This document shows, one piece after another, positions 18,239-30,700 of a DNA stretch of 64,000 bases. How positions within the stretch are numbered: the stretch's first letter is position 1; every line of letters begins with the position of its first letter. The notes under the pieces are model-generated. The model did no database searches. It was not told the origin of the DNA and saw only the letters and a list, made by a program, of their open reading frames with translations. The stretch spans positions 29,120,906 through 29,184,905 of the forward strand of contig OY987264.1 in NCBI GenBank assembly GCA_963920665.1, read 5' to 3'. This DNA comes from Straminergon stramineum. Its lineage: Eukaryota > Streptophyta > Bryopsida > Hypnales > Calliergonaceae. The position numbers and the translations under genes are program-made.

Positions 18239-19889
18239 TAATGAGTAGTCAAGCTCTCATCTCCGAATTGTCCTATACCTTTTGAGGATCTATGACAAAT
18301 AAGGGATTTCATTGTAAAAACAACATCTCCACCCTTCAATCTCAGTAAATGTCAATGAAGGAACTACTTCATTTCAGCATAACAAATTTTCTTGATGGTA
18401 GATGGTCAAATGATAGTTAATATTTGATTCAATGAATTGTTCTTGGATTCTTTTAATTTTTGGCAAACCATTTTACATTTCTTGAAAGAATTCGCTTGTT
18501 CCACTAGGCAACAAACATATACAAGCTTACAAAGAAGCTAATCTCTAAATAATTCTTGAACCACATATCCGACTCAACAAGCACTACAAGGATGCAACAT
18601 TGATATGTGAAGTAGACAAGATATATCTAAAAATTAGAGCTTGGTGGTACTCCTCCCGAGCTACATCAGAATGAAGAATTCAAGAACTAGAGGACTAGAT
18701 CGCATTTTGGCACTTTCAATGCTATTAGTGGGGTGGATTCTTGGAAATGGCTTTATCTTTAACGTCATTTTCTTCCTTTTTATACTAAATCCTAAATCGC
18801 AAATTGTTTGAATAATGACTTTGTTAATCATCTTTGCAAAAATTGACAATAGAGGAACTAGTAGACATCCCAATATGCAACTTGGAAGAAACAATGCACA
18901 ACAAATGAATGTAGGCTTCTGGGAAATGTCCATTTGACTTGTTCATTGCCATATGTGATGACTAGGTTTGAACCTTCATGCAAATGATTAATTATAGAAC
19001 TTATCTTTATAGGGTCCCTTCTAGAAAAGGCTCATCTAAAGAGGATTTAAAAGTGAAGAGAGCTACGGCATTTGGAGATGGAAAGAAAATTATAAGCATA
19101 TTTAGTGAGATGCATGGAGTGGAAGACATTTGCACTTGAATTCCGCACTTGGAGGGAAAAAAAGGTATTTGGTTCAAGGAAAAAAAAATGAGATCTTCTA
19201 TATGATTTTAAAATTGATCTCATCACATCAATAAGGTTAACAAAGTTAAATTCAAAATTGTAGTTGAAAAGTTTAACATGGTCATGTCCTATATCTCATT
19301 TATAGTGGAAATGGGTTGTGATACATCAAAATGGCTATAGTGAGAATTTCACACAAGTCAAGAAAATAGTATCATACCATTCAGAAATATACACAAGACA
19401 AATGCAAGCTATTGATTGTTATACATGGGAAACCCACTACTGCCCCTACAATGCATCATGTTACTTAAGTGTTCCCATATTTTTATCCAACTTGAGATCT
19501 TGAGCCATATGGCTTCTTTTTACTAATATTCATTTTCTTCTTACCAAAATCATTAAGATGTACGAATAAACAAGCTACTTGAAAGATATTAGCATGATAT
19601 AAAGTAAATACGTAGTACTAATTATATATTATCTTCAAAATTCCCAAATCTAGTAGCAAAATATTATATTCATATTCCAATATGTATTCTTTGTTGCAAT
19701 GAAAGAATATTTTATTACAGACACAAGGTTCCACATCCTACAATATTTTTGTTGCATTCATCTTCCTCTCATCTTTAGAATTGCTTCTAAATTATTTATA
19801 CTCTCACTTGATCAACCCACCTTTGGACATCCTCTCAAAACGTGTTACAAATTAAAAAATATGCGATACCATCAACTTGTCAAGCTTTT
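18239..19889. other. AT-rich intergenic DNA, nothing recognised
   Basis: Only short ORFs without recognisable similarity. Confidence 0.5.
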
Positions 19890-20105
19890 AAATCTAAAAT
19901 CCATAGTCATGGGTCTTGTGATAATAGGTCATATTTTTCAAAATATACTAAATTTTGTTTTAAAAAAATTAGTCTTTTAACTTTTTAACTGCTTTTAAAA
20001 AAAAATTACATGATGTTTTAAATTTCAAGACTCTAGGCTCACACAATTCCCACTCACTGCTCGTAGGCTCACACTCACATGCTCACATCCTAGCGTCATT
20101 GGAAA
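19890..20105. repeat. Solo end of the Mutator-like element family
   Basis: The reverse complement of this stretch (GTGAGCCTACGAGCAGTGAG, then GACCTATTATCAC) matches the about 200-bp terminal repeats of the element at 41770-43906. Only one end is present, so it is a truncated or solo remnant. Confidence 0.5.
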
Positions 20106-21457
20106 ACTACGTGATTTTAAAGATAGGATTTATTAAATTCAAAAGGAGTTTTTTTACATAATATGTAGGACTACTATAGGGTCTATGAAATGCTACATAT
20201 CTAATATATATATAAATTAGGCTATGTAAAAACATCATATAGGATCCATGTAAATTTTTCACATTATAGTGAGTACAAATGTGGACAAATAGTACAAATG
20301 ATAAAATGAGCATAATCAAGATAATCTACAATGAATGGTGGTTGATTGAAATTGTGCCATGATTTAGTAATGTATATATAAAAAATGTAAGACATTGACC
20401 CCAAGTGACAAAAATTGTCACATTGCACAAATAGGGAGGTTTCTTTTAATAGGTTTGACAAACTGAAAACTATACACTACAAAGATAGAGTTTATAATCT
20501 ATTTAATTTCAATCTTTGAATCTATGTGTATTTAACACACTCATATTGCATGGTATGTTCACAAGATGGTTTGATTGTGGGGGTTGAAGTGTTCAATGGT
20601 AAACTTGTTATTAAAACCCGCCACTTGGTTAGTGGCACTTGAATTGAATTGATTGTTATTGGTTTCATGGTGTATATCTTATATGTACATGTAGTAAAGG
20701 GAAGGGAAAATTTGTGAGAAAGGTAGGGGATGGAGCAAATTGGACACTTAAATTTAATATGTAAGATAGTCCAACTTTAAAAACCACAAGAAGGATTTTA
20801 CAAAAACCATAGGGTATTGGAAATATGTCCCTTGTGGCTTTTTATGTAAAAAGATGGCCATCTTAAATATAATAATTAAGGTAAATAGCCCCATATCAAA
20901 TACCCTCTTAATTTAGGTGTATACTTTGAATAACCCCGTAAATAACAAAGAGTGATCTTCCTAAGATGGAAGTATGCAATACTTGTTGGCCATTAAATTT
21001 TTAGAAGAAGGCTTGTGAAAATAGCGGGGATGCTCATATCCAACTTCTAGAAAACTGTTTTTAATATTGGATTTGAAATTTTTGGGTTTCTTTTAGTTTG
21101 TCTTAAAAACAAATCTACTCCTAAAATATAACATCTCCCCATTCACATAGAAGTGAAAGTATCACCAATCTCAAAGAGGACAATCCCAACTGTAGAAAAT
21201 TCAAAAATTCATGTCAAATTCCAACAAAACATGAAAGTTTGCTCTTGGGTATAGTTCATACTTTTTTTTACATTAATTTTCACCACTTCTCTATAGAAAA
21301 TAACACAAAGCCTATTTTTTACAAAGGAGTTTTTAATTTAATTTATTTTAACAAAATAGTTGGATTCATGTTGTATTTTCAAACCAATAGCTAAATTTTA
21401 CTTGATATCATTTATGTTTTACATCCAAGGATCACATGTACATATCTTCAAGTCTAT
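20106..21457. other. AT-rich intergenic DNA, nothing recognised
   Basis: No coding or repeat structure could be supported. Confidence 0.5.
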
Positions 21458-23095
21458 TTAACCCCTAAAGGAACAACATGCATTTTTTGGCAACATAGAA
21501 ATTTTAGGTAGATAAGTGTGACTGGAGATTTTCATATCTTAGGTTGAAATTTTAAAAGAAGGTGGGGACATGGACTATCTTTCATGTACACTACATTTTC
21601 ATGACATTTGGACATATGAATCAAACATTATGGTCTAATATGTTACTTTCTTCCTTGGGCGGGCAGTCCGGGTAGATAAAAAAATCACTTTTTTCAAAAA
21701 CAAAAATCAGAAATTGGTTTTCCAGAGTTATATATACATGGAAAGCTTTGAATCATTCCATTTTGATCAATGAGTCCAAAGTTATGAGGAGGTTTAGTTT
21801 GCGGATAGTTATGGATTCTCTACTCTAAAATAAACTTGGAGGTTCTTTATTTTTCTCAATTTTCAATATTAAAAAAACCCACCTAGGATCTATATTGTTT
21901 ATTACAACATTTCAACCATTTAGATTGTCATTTTTCAATTCCATAACTAAATTCTTAACAATTTTATATTTTGAATCATTCTCTACTTTTTTTTTCTTAC
22001 TATTTTTTCCCTATATGTTGTACAATCCCAAATGATCTGAAATTTTTCAAGGATGTATTCAACTTGCCTTGAAGAATGACTCTAAAGAAGCACCTCCATT
22101 TGGGACATTTTTCCATACAAATGTGGGGTGATTGCAAGAAACACTTGTCCTATTTCTTGTCTTCTTGTCCTTGGACAAGTGGTTTTGTGGTCATAACTTC
22201 GGCATCCTTAGTCCATTTGGCGTGAAATTTAGAAGGAAGGTAGATGCAAAAGTTTTAGACATTTCATAATTTTTTAATTATTTTTAACATGACCCCAATT
22301 GGATGTCTATTTTGACCATTTTGGTGGGTTTGAGTACTATTTTCGACCCAAAAATGCAAATTAGAAGCCACAAATTGGAAATGTTGGAGGTGTATTACCT
22401 TTTCAAAGATTGACAAAGAATTTTTGTGAAAATAGCAACATGTCCGTTGCGCATATGGGGTCAAAGTGAACTTCCTTTGTGCAAAGGCTACAAAAAGGGA
22501 AAATTTCCCTACATGAATTTTTTGGTGCAATGGGAGTACAATCTTTTCAAGAAAACTGGCTTTTTTTATAGAATTTTTTTGAATTTTTTTTGAATTACTA
22601 AAAATGAAAAAGTCAACAGACCCTTTTTTTTCTATTTTCTGTTGCCAATGGCTTTTGTAGTACTCTGTAGTAGTCTATAGTACTACATACTACTGCATAG
22701 TACAAAATCAACGGTTCAAATTCATAGGCACCTTGTTGACTTATGAAATTGATAGGTCTTTGTAGTACTACCAATCCTATGGCCAAAAATTATGATTTTG
22801 ATCAAAAAACGTGAAATGTTTCTTGCAATCACCCTGTGAACTTGTGAAGTGCAATTGCCTAGTTTTTTGCATGGCTAAGAAAAGGATTTCTATAAATTTG
22901 AAAGCTTATATCTTGCAATCTATGATGTGAAAATTTCTGAATTTTTTTCACATCTTTTCAAACCAACTTACTACAAGATCCTATGGTTACATGTATCCAA
23001 AAATGTTTTTCTTCAAAAATTTAGTACTTATATTAGAAATGACAGTTTTGGAGTGTTTTGGATGAAAACATAGTCCAGGAACTTCAAGGGGTTGA
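21458..23095. mobile_element. TTAA-flanked TIR element A, interrupted by a nested transposon
   Basis: The left border is TTAA followed by CCCCTAAAGGAAC (21458-). The right border is GGAACTTCAAGGGG followed by TTGA (to 23095), a one-base-decayed TTAA. Internally it matches the reverse complement of element B (42339-43271) along its whole length, except for the 709-bp insertion at 22126-22834. Minus the insertion and its duplication, A is about 917 bp and B is 925 bp. It encodes no transposase. Confidence 0.75.
22126..22834. mobile_element. GGGTGATTGC-family TIR transposon, 709-bp copy with TGTG target duplication
   Basis: The 18-bp perfect TIRs are GGGTGATTGCAAGAAACA (22126) and TGTTTCTTGCAATCACCC (to 22834). 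TGTG flanks both sides (22122-22125, 22835-22838). Element B, the other copy of the host repeat, lacks this DNA and shows the uninterrupted site. The interior contains a palindromic GTAGTACT-rich stretch near 22658-22705 and no transposase. Confidence 0.85.
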
Positions 23096-24859
23096 GCCAA
23101 CCCTCTTTTAAATGATATTCTAGAATATCTTGCACACTTCCTATACTATCATTTCTTGGAGCACACTTGACTTACATTCAAACTATTTGATGTGTACTAT
23201 AAAGGCTTTCCAGTAGTCAAATTAACCCTATAAGGACAATGAGGCCTCCAAATGGTTGATGTACGACTTTCCAAATTATTGTAGAAATGATGAATGCACC
23301 TATAATTAGTCCATAATTAAGATAAATTTTGGCAAAGTACCTTAGCGATAGGTCTTGTCCTTGCAGGGTTAATCCTGTAAAGATGCCACGAAGTCTAGAC
23401 CTAAAAGGTTTGATGGATGACTTCAATGTAGAAGCAAAGAATGAATCTATTGGTCCAATAATCACAGTATTTTGTTGACTTGGAAACTCATCCAAAGTTC
23501 AAATTGTAATAAAATATTTGATTTTAGGAATTTTTTTAGAATTCAAAATAGAATAGAAACTAGATAGTTGACCTTTATTTCATTAGTAAGGCTCAAATTC
23601 AAAATAATATATATATTTTTTTAAGAAATTCTAGATTAAGAGCAAGGTTCAAAAACCTCCCTAAATACACTAAAACAACATATTTTGTGACCTCTTTTTT
23701 TACTATCATCTCATTTTATGTGAAGGCAAACATTGGCAAGACTACAAACTCACTTGCATACTCTTCATAATCCACCATGAAAAGTCAACAAGAAAAAAAT
23801 TGATGAAAAAACACTTCCAATATTTGTCCAATTCATTTGATTGTCTTCCAAGCACCACGCTTTGACGTGCATGGCCCTCCAAGGTTAAAGAGGTTTAAAG
23901 TGTATTAAAGACTAAATACTATACATGAAGGTTTGATTCAACACTCCAGTGCCAAAATTGAATTTCCACATCAACTTCTCTAGGGCCTAAGTCACCTCAC
24001 ACCAATTGCAAGAAGACCTGTCACATTTTAAAAAAAAAAATTGATTTAATTTATTAATGCCAAAATCTGACCTTCAAGTAGGGTAGGTGTCTTCTTCTCC
24101 AAAATTAAAAAAATAGAATAGAATAGAATAGAATAAAATACTATAATTATTAGTGTACACTAAATAGTAAAATTAGGTTGCCTTGATGATTAGGTTGCTT
24201 TACCCCCAAAAATTTATATTACTAGCCATCAAAGTCAACAAATACTTCTATAAATAGTTCCATTTGTATACAAAGAGGTTCAGGAGTCCCAATTACAACA
24301 ATCTTTAATTCAAAAGTAAGATATTTTTGTACGATAACAATAAATATTTATATTGTGTCAAATGTCAAGAAATTAGTGGGGGACAATCTAATTTCACTAT
24401 TTAGAGTAAGCTTGCCATTTACCACACACATCCAAAAAACACACAACAACTATTGTCATTTACTATATACTAATTGCATGATGCAACTACCAATTCAATT
24501 GGCATGAGAACAAAATTTTGTATCACCTCCTAGTGACCGCACATTGTGTGGTGAAGGGTTGCAAGGAATTTTTAACTAGATTTTAGCTTCGTCACCTTTA
24601 GATTGCAATAAAATTTGTAGGAAGAAATCTTTTTGCATTCTATTTTTTGAAGGTGGATCTTAACATGACATTTGATGATCACGCCAAATTTCAAAACATG
24701 CAAATCTCTATACTTATATGGAAAAGGATTTGAATTTTGTCTGCGTGGTGATTGGCAAGTTTACTATAGTGTAGTTACTTTACCGCAATTTGACTTTCTC
24801 TACGCGGAAGTAACTTACAAAGGAAAAAATCTCCTCCAGAAACATCGTGGACACAGTTT
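23096..24859. other. AT-rich intergenic DNA and upstream flank of the BAG/EF-hand gene
   Basis: Contains a short (GAATA)n run at about 24114-24135. No gene recognised. The last few hundred bases should contain the promoter of the downstream gene, but no specific TATA box or motif could be chosen with confidence. Confidence 0.45.
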
Positions 24860-25005
24860 CTAAGGGAAAAAGTCCAGATCCAATGCCAGCGCTCATCGTC
24901 TCTCCACCTCGCCTTCAGTTCTCCTAGCTCCGATCCCACCTCTCTTCCCGTTTTCCTCCAAATTTTCATTAGCATCGCATCGCATCGCATCGCACTCTCT
25001 TACAG
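24860..25005 (+). promoter_or_regulatory. Probable untranslated leader exon of the BAG/EF-hand gene
   Basis: A C/T-rich, GC-elevated stretch with a (GCATC)4 run at 24972-24991 ends at a consensus donor, ACAG|GTCAGT (25005/25006). The next good acceptor in front of the coding sequence is TTTCCCTAG at 27701-27709. This layout, a pyrimidine-rich leader plus a long leader intron, is common in plant housekeeping genes. The transcription start is not determined. Confidence 0.45.
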
Positions 25006-27709
25006 GTCAGTTGCATTGTGATCTACTTCCAACTCTTTTCTTGCAAAATTCGCTTCGCAAGGTCTCTCTCATCCATCGCATCAGCCCTGCTTTGAATTTC
25101 ATTGACTGGATGGGATGAGATCCATTTGATTTCGAGTGGAGTTCGCAAATTCACAGGGTGCAGATTTCAAGGGATTTGTGATGCTAGGTCCGTGTAGTAG
25201 TAGTGCTGCGGTCTCCGCTCTGTTTGTGCGCAATATTTGTTTGCAATTTTAGGTCATGACCTCGTTTTCTTTGAGTTGAATGTTTTGACTTTCCAGTTTA
25301 CGATCTTGTGTTTTGAAGGGCGTGGGGTTTTCTTTTTGATCCGTATCCTTTTTTTTGTCTGCATTGTTTCAGCTGATTTACTGTAGTCTGGAGCTAGAAT
25401 CTCATGTACGTTTGGAGCTGTAATCTCATGAATAATAGTTTGGGGTTGTAAAGGTAGTCAGTGTTTTTTCTTCACATTCGGAATTAGCTTGCAGTTCTTT
25501 GAGATTAGGTTAGAGGTTCCGTGTAAAGTAGCTTGCTTTTGTAAAGTTAGATATTCTTCTTCCTTCCTATTCAGATTTAGATTTTAGTTGTGCTTGATTA
25601 GGTTATAGTTGTCTGGAAGCAGTTTAGAAATACTATTACGATTTAATGAATTAAGTAAAAAAAGAAATAAAGGAGAAAGCAGTCGGGTATGGTGGTTCAT
25701 GCTTGGTACTTATTTCTTAGATTTTAGAGAGTTCAGTTAGACAAGTTCTGAATGTCACTTCATTCAAGCTGGCTGATTGTTCCCAAGAGTTAAAGGAAAG
25801 AATTGCCTCTATCAGTACCTAAAAATTTAAGATTCAAGTGTCTAAGGTTAGAGAAATTGCCTTTGATAGGTTCTAAAACACTAAGTTAGAAGGACAATAA
25901 GAATTGGTTGCATGATGACTTGCTACATGTCAGGTTAACGTTTTAACTAGCTTTATGACTCACAAAGACACCTGTTGGCTCATTTCTGAATAGTGTTATG
26001 GACGTTGCATTTGAATCATGACAATCATGAATTGTCGGTATTTCTCTGAACTTGTTTTGAATGATTCAGACAACCTTGGTTCAACTTAAGCTGTCAAAAT
26101 GTAGCCTTTGGGGGGAGGTCAAGCGTATTGAAGCGATGCTATTCCTTTTACTTCTTTTTTATCTACTCTGATAGATTTTGCATGCTTCAGAAATTGCAGT
26201 TTCAGACTTCTGCTTGGAGGAGGCTTGGACTTTTTGGAGAAGCACTTGAAGGGTCTACGTTTCACACGGATGGTCAAAGGGCTGAGGCTTTAGTATAATG
26301 TAAGAAAGGCAAACCTTTGTCCACATATTCTTAGTGGATTCCTAACAATATTGTTAATCGTTCTGTGGGCAATGGTTACTGTACACCCATACCTTTTTAA
26401 TGTCACCCCAAATGCATGTGATTATGTGGTATTTCTGACAATTTATTGTGCTGCATGTCAAAGTGACATTGAAAAGTCTTTGGGATCATAGGAGTCTGGA
26501 AGGTGGTCTAGAATCCTTTTCATACTTATCAAACTCCTTATTATTTGTATTTAACTTTCTTGTGACATAACGGAGAGACACAAAGTAAGTTTGGTCTGGG
26601 TACATATGTTTCTAAAGTTTGGTGAGAATGTGAAATTAAAGAAGTCTGTGTGTACTTCTAGACTATTTTGCTTTCGCTTTGAGGTTTGAGAGTTTATTTA
26701 ATTTTTTCAGATTACTATCATTTATATCTCCATAATGTCTCTAGTTGATGGCTACGATATACTCATAATCCCTGATTTGCGGGTTAAAGGCAACAGTATC
26801 ATTTATCTCATTGGCTAATTAAAAGTGGATTATTATCCATAACCCTTTTCTTGATTTTAAGTCTTTGATCAACCAAAAGTTCAGATCTAGTCATTCTTGA
26901 TCAATTCGATTTTCTTTATTCCAATAAGTCCAATAACGCTCTTCAGCCTCCCAGCTCTTTTTAGCAATTTTCAGTCCATATTGGCTGTAGCTGATTACTG
27001 TACAAGCTACTGAAGAGTAGCGGCAATCGTCATATTAAAAAATATGACAGAATTTCATGAGATTGACACTCTGTATCTCTCTGAACATAACCTCCGATCT
27101 CTACCAGTCTTATTTTCTTAGAGCTCTATGCAGTTGAATGGCATGATCGTAACCTTCTGGAACAAAGCATTCTTCATCTTCTATAGGAATCTTTATTGCT
27201 CATAAGTAAACTTTATTTTACTCATAAAGGTACCTTCTTGGCTCCGATGAGTTCTTCTCCGTTGTTCTCTGCATCTTTGAAGTAACTCTTTGTATGAAGT
27301 AGCTCTTTGTAAGTCTACACTTGATTTCTTCCTCCTAAAGGATTTTCTTCTGATTGGTTTTTAGAATGTCAAAACATGATACTTTAATGGATACAACCAT
27401 TCCAGTTTCATGCTTTGGCTCCTATGAGTTCTTCTCTAGTCTTTCCTGATCAATTGATCCTTCCACTATTCTCTCCATCATTGCACTAGCTCTACTTAAG
27501 CCTTTACATTAATTCTTTCTCCAAAAGGATAGTCTTCCAATTGGTTCAAAGATGTCATGATCAAAACATGCTATATCTTCGAATTTGACCATTCCAGTTT
27601 CATGCTTTTGCATAGATGTCATGACCAAAACTTGCTATATTATGCAATATGACCTTTCCTGTTTCCTGTTTTTGCACAGAGAACTAATGCTGTATGCCTA
27701 TTTCCCTAG
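25006..27709 (+). other. Long leader intron (predicted)
   Basis: T-rich, intron-like, between the donor at 25006 and the acceptor at 27709. It contains an exon-like 39-codon ATG frame at 26182-26301 that ends in TAA before a good GTAAGA donor. It could be an alternative untranslated exon, but it cannot be joined in frame. Confidence 0.4.
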
Positions 27710-27742
27710 ATTAAAAAGGATTTCCGCTTTGGTGGGCCTGCA

Positions 27743-30700
27743 ATGAAGTACAGACGGTCCAAGCCGCATGTAGCAGCCACGGCGATCCAAGCGGCGTATC
27801 GAGGCCACCTGGTGCGCAAGACACAACCTCTGAAGCATCTCCGAATCATCCGAAACGTGCGAACGGAGCTTCAGAGGCTGGAACACCAACTCGCAGCCGA
27901 CCCCCGTTTGTTCGAGACTCTGCGGAGGGATCCCACGGAGAGGCTGAAATGGAGTGAGGGAGGGATGGCGCTCCTGCTGCAGCTCGACTCCATGCAGGCA
28001 ACTTTCATTTGTTTGTTTGTTTGTTTATTCTTTTTCTTCGTTCTTCACTGGGTTTTTTTTGAGAATTTGTTGGAGGCTACCAATTGGGGCGAATTTTTTA
28101 ATTTTGGTCGCTACCATATAGGTTCTAGCGATATTACTGCGAATTCTGTCTACGAATTTTATAAGAATATCATCACTAACTGAAAAAATCATTTGATAAT
28201 AAGTAACTTCATGAAAAGCTTTTGGAAATACCATGGCAATGCACTCAGTTTGTTGCCTAAAAGCTTTGAGATTTTACAATTTTTTCTATTCTATAATTCA
28301 TTATTGACGAACAAGGGTCTCTGAATGCAGGGAGTGCACCCGGCGGTGCGAGTGCAGCGGAAGAGTCTGACCAAGGAGGTGATTCAGTACCAAGAGTATA
28401 TCGATTCTGCGGGGAAAGGAGCACATTTGCCTTATGTTCCACCTCCAGGGCAGGGCCTGCCTCAAGTACCTCCATCCAATGTAATGTATAACCAACAAGG
28501 AGGGTATTCTACAACAAGTAACAGTTCTTATGGAGCAACGCAGCAGGCTGGTAACCCTCAGGCTCATGTTCCCTACGTTCCAACAGCTCCAGGTCGCGGT
28601 GAGCGTCCTGCCAGTCAATTTCCTGTTGCCCCAGAGAAGACTTATTATCCTCCAGCTCAAGGTGTGGCTTGTGTGAATCCTTAAACCTTTCATGTTTTGG
28701 CTTTAGGGAACGCTGTCACTGGTGTGGCTTGGCTTGTTTCTCTTGAACAGGCTCTTCTTCCTTGTTACTAAGTTCATAATATTTTTCGGGGAAAGGAGCT
28801 TTTGACCTCCTTAAGTAAGGTTTTAATATTGATGCTCGGTGTATCAGGCTGTAGCGTTGTAGCGTCGAATAGGGTTGCAAATTGAATGGGTTTGAGGTTG
28901 GCATAATAGCATGCCTCATATTTTCATAATTCAAATTCTCATACAAGCTTTTTATGTGGATCAGGCAACCCTCGATATGAATATGATTCACGTTTTCCTC
29001 CAGGCACGGAGCCTGATGTAATAGACCTCTTCAGGAAAGCAGATGTGGATGGAAGTGGAGCCATTGATACCATGGAGCTGCAAAGAATTCTATCACTCAA
29101 GTTCTTCAATTTTAGTCGGAGAACTGTGCGCCTGATGCTCCACCTTTTCGCCGACAATACCACTGTTAGTTCCAGGTAACCGGACTTCTGAGCTCTTGCT
29201 TCCAGGGCATGTCTACTTTTCATTAGCTCATTAGCTGAATGCAGACCACTTTTGTAGAGATGGAAATCGAGCATTGGATATGGATATCACATGATCTTGT
29301 CCTTCATGAGCACCATGTTTAAACAAAATCCAACGATGCAGGTTACATGCAGGTTCTGTCAAGTAATGTGAAAGTAAAGTCTCATTTAGGAAAGAATGTC
29401 CCTTGGCATGTTATTTCTCATAATAAGGATCTGCAACATAATAACATTGCGTAGAGCAAAAAGTGATGATATGGAGTTTTTTAATATTGCATGTAGAAAT
29501 CCTTTAACCCTTTTTACACTTGTTGAACTTATTATTATCACAATCATATGCAACTTCTTGTGATGGGGTATAGAGTGCGTTTTGAGTTTGTTCCCTAAGA
29601 TTTGATGGTCAAGCGATAGGGAACACGATATGAAAGAGGTGTAGGTGCAATTTTGATATGCTCTACTGGAGGTGTGAGACCTTGTGATTTGCTTATTTGC
29701 CACCAAATTGGGCACAACGCACATTTTTTTCTTCAAGGTACTAGCCCCTTTGTGGAGTTGGGAATGTCATTTTGAAATCGCCTTTGAATTCTGCATGCGA
29801 GCTCTGACATCCCTTTTGAGAAGAGGAAATTTCCATGCCTGCTCCAATAGCTTGACTGACATCAATCTATTCCCCTACCCGTCAAATCGATATTAGTCTG
29901 TCTGATTTTCACTATATGAACTAAAAGTGCTCTTGATAACCTAAAGTCATGTGATTTATGTTGCAGATTCAACATGATTCAACAGCTTGGTTGATACCAA
30001 TCTGACCCTCCCTCCCTTATCCATCAGATCAATTTCAATCTGACCGGTTTGCACTCCGTGGAAAGCGCTCCTGAAAACCTGAAAGTCATGTGATTTGTGT
30101 TGGGGATTTGTTATAATCTGACATCTTGGGTGATATCAATCTGAGTCCTCCCCCACCCTATCCATTCGATCGACATCAATCTTCCCGGTTTAGCTGCATC
30201 AAAAATCATGTGATTTTTGTCTTGCAGATTGGGATTGAACGTCATGTGATGTTTGGGTTGGAGATTAGTCTGCCAGTTTTTTAGTACATGGAAAATCATT
30301 TGGTGTTAGTGTTGCAAATTGGGATTCAAAGTCAGGTGGTGTTTGGGTTCTAGATTTGTCTTTCAATTTTAGACAACTTGGAAAATTTTGTGATGCTTGT
30401 GTTGTAGATTGGGGCTCAAAGTCATGTGATGTTTGGGTTGCAAATTGTGACTAAAAGTTATATGGATGTGTGTTTAAAAGTTATTTGATGTTTAGGTTGC
30501 AATTTGTAACTAAAAGTTATATGATGTGCATTACAGATTTGGATTGAGAGTCATGTGATGTTTGGTTTGCAGGTTTGCAGATCGGGGCTAAAAGTGATGT
30601 GATGTTCAAGATTGGGACTAAATCAATGTGATCTTTGTATTCTAGTTTGGAACTAAAATTTATGTGATGTTTGGGACTGAAAATTATGTGATGTGTGTTG

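Noticed and set aside
18112..18339. Minus-strand ORF, 75 codons
   Set aside because: Covers one arm of a long foldback; no coding similarity.
26182..26301. Possible coding exon in the BAG gene leader intron
   Set aside because: The frame ends in TAA before the GTAAGA donor and cannot join in frame to 27743; at most an untranslated exon.
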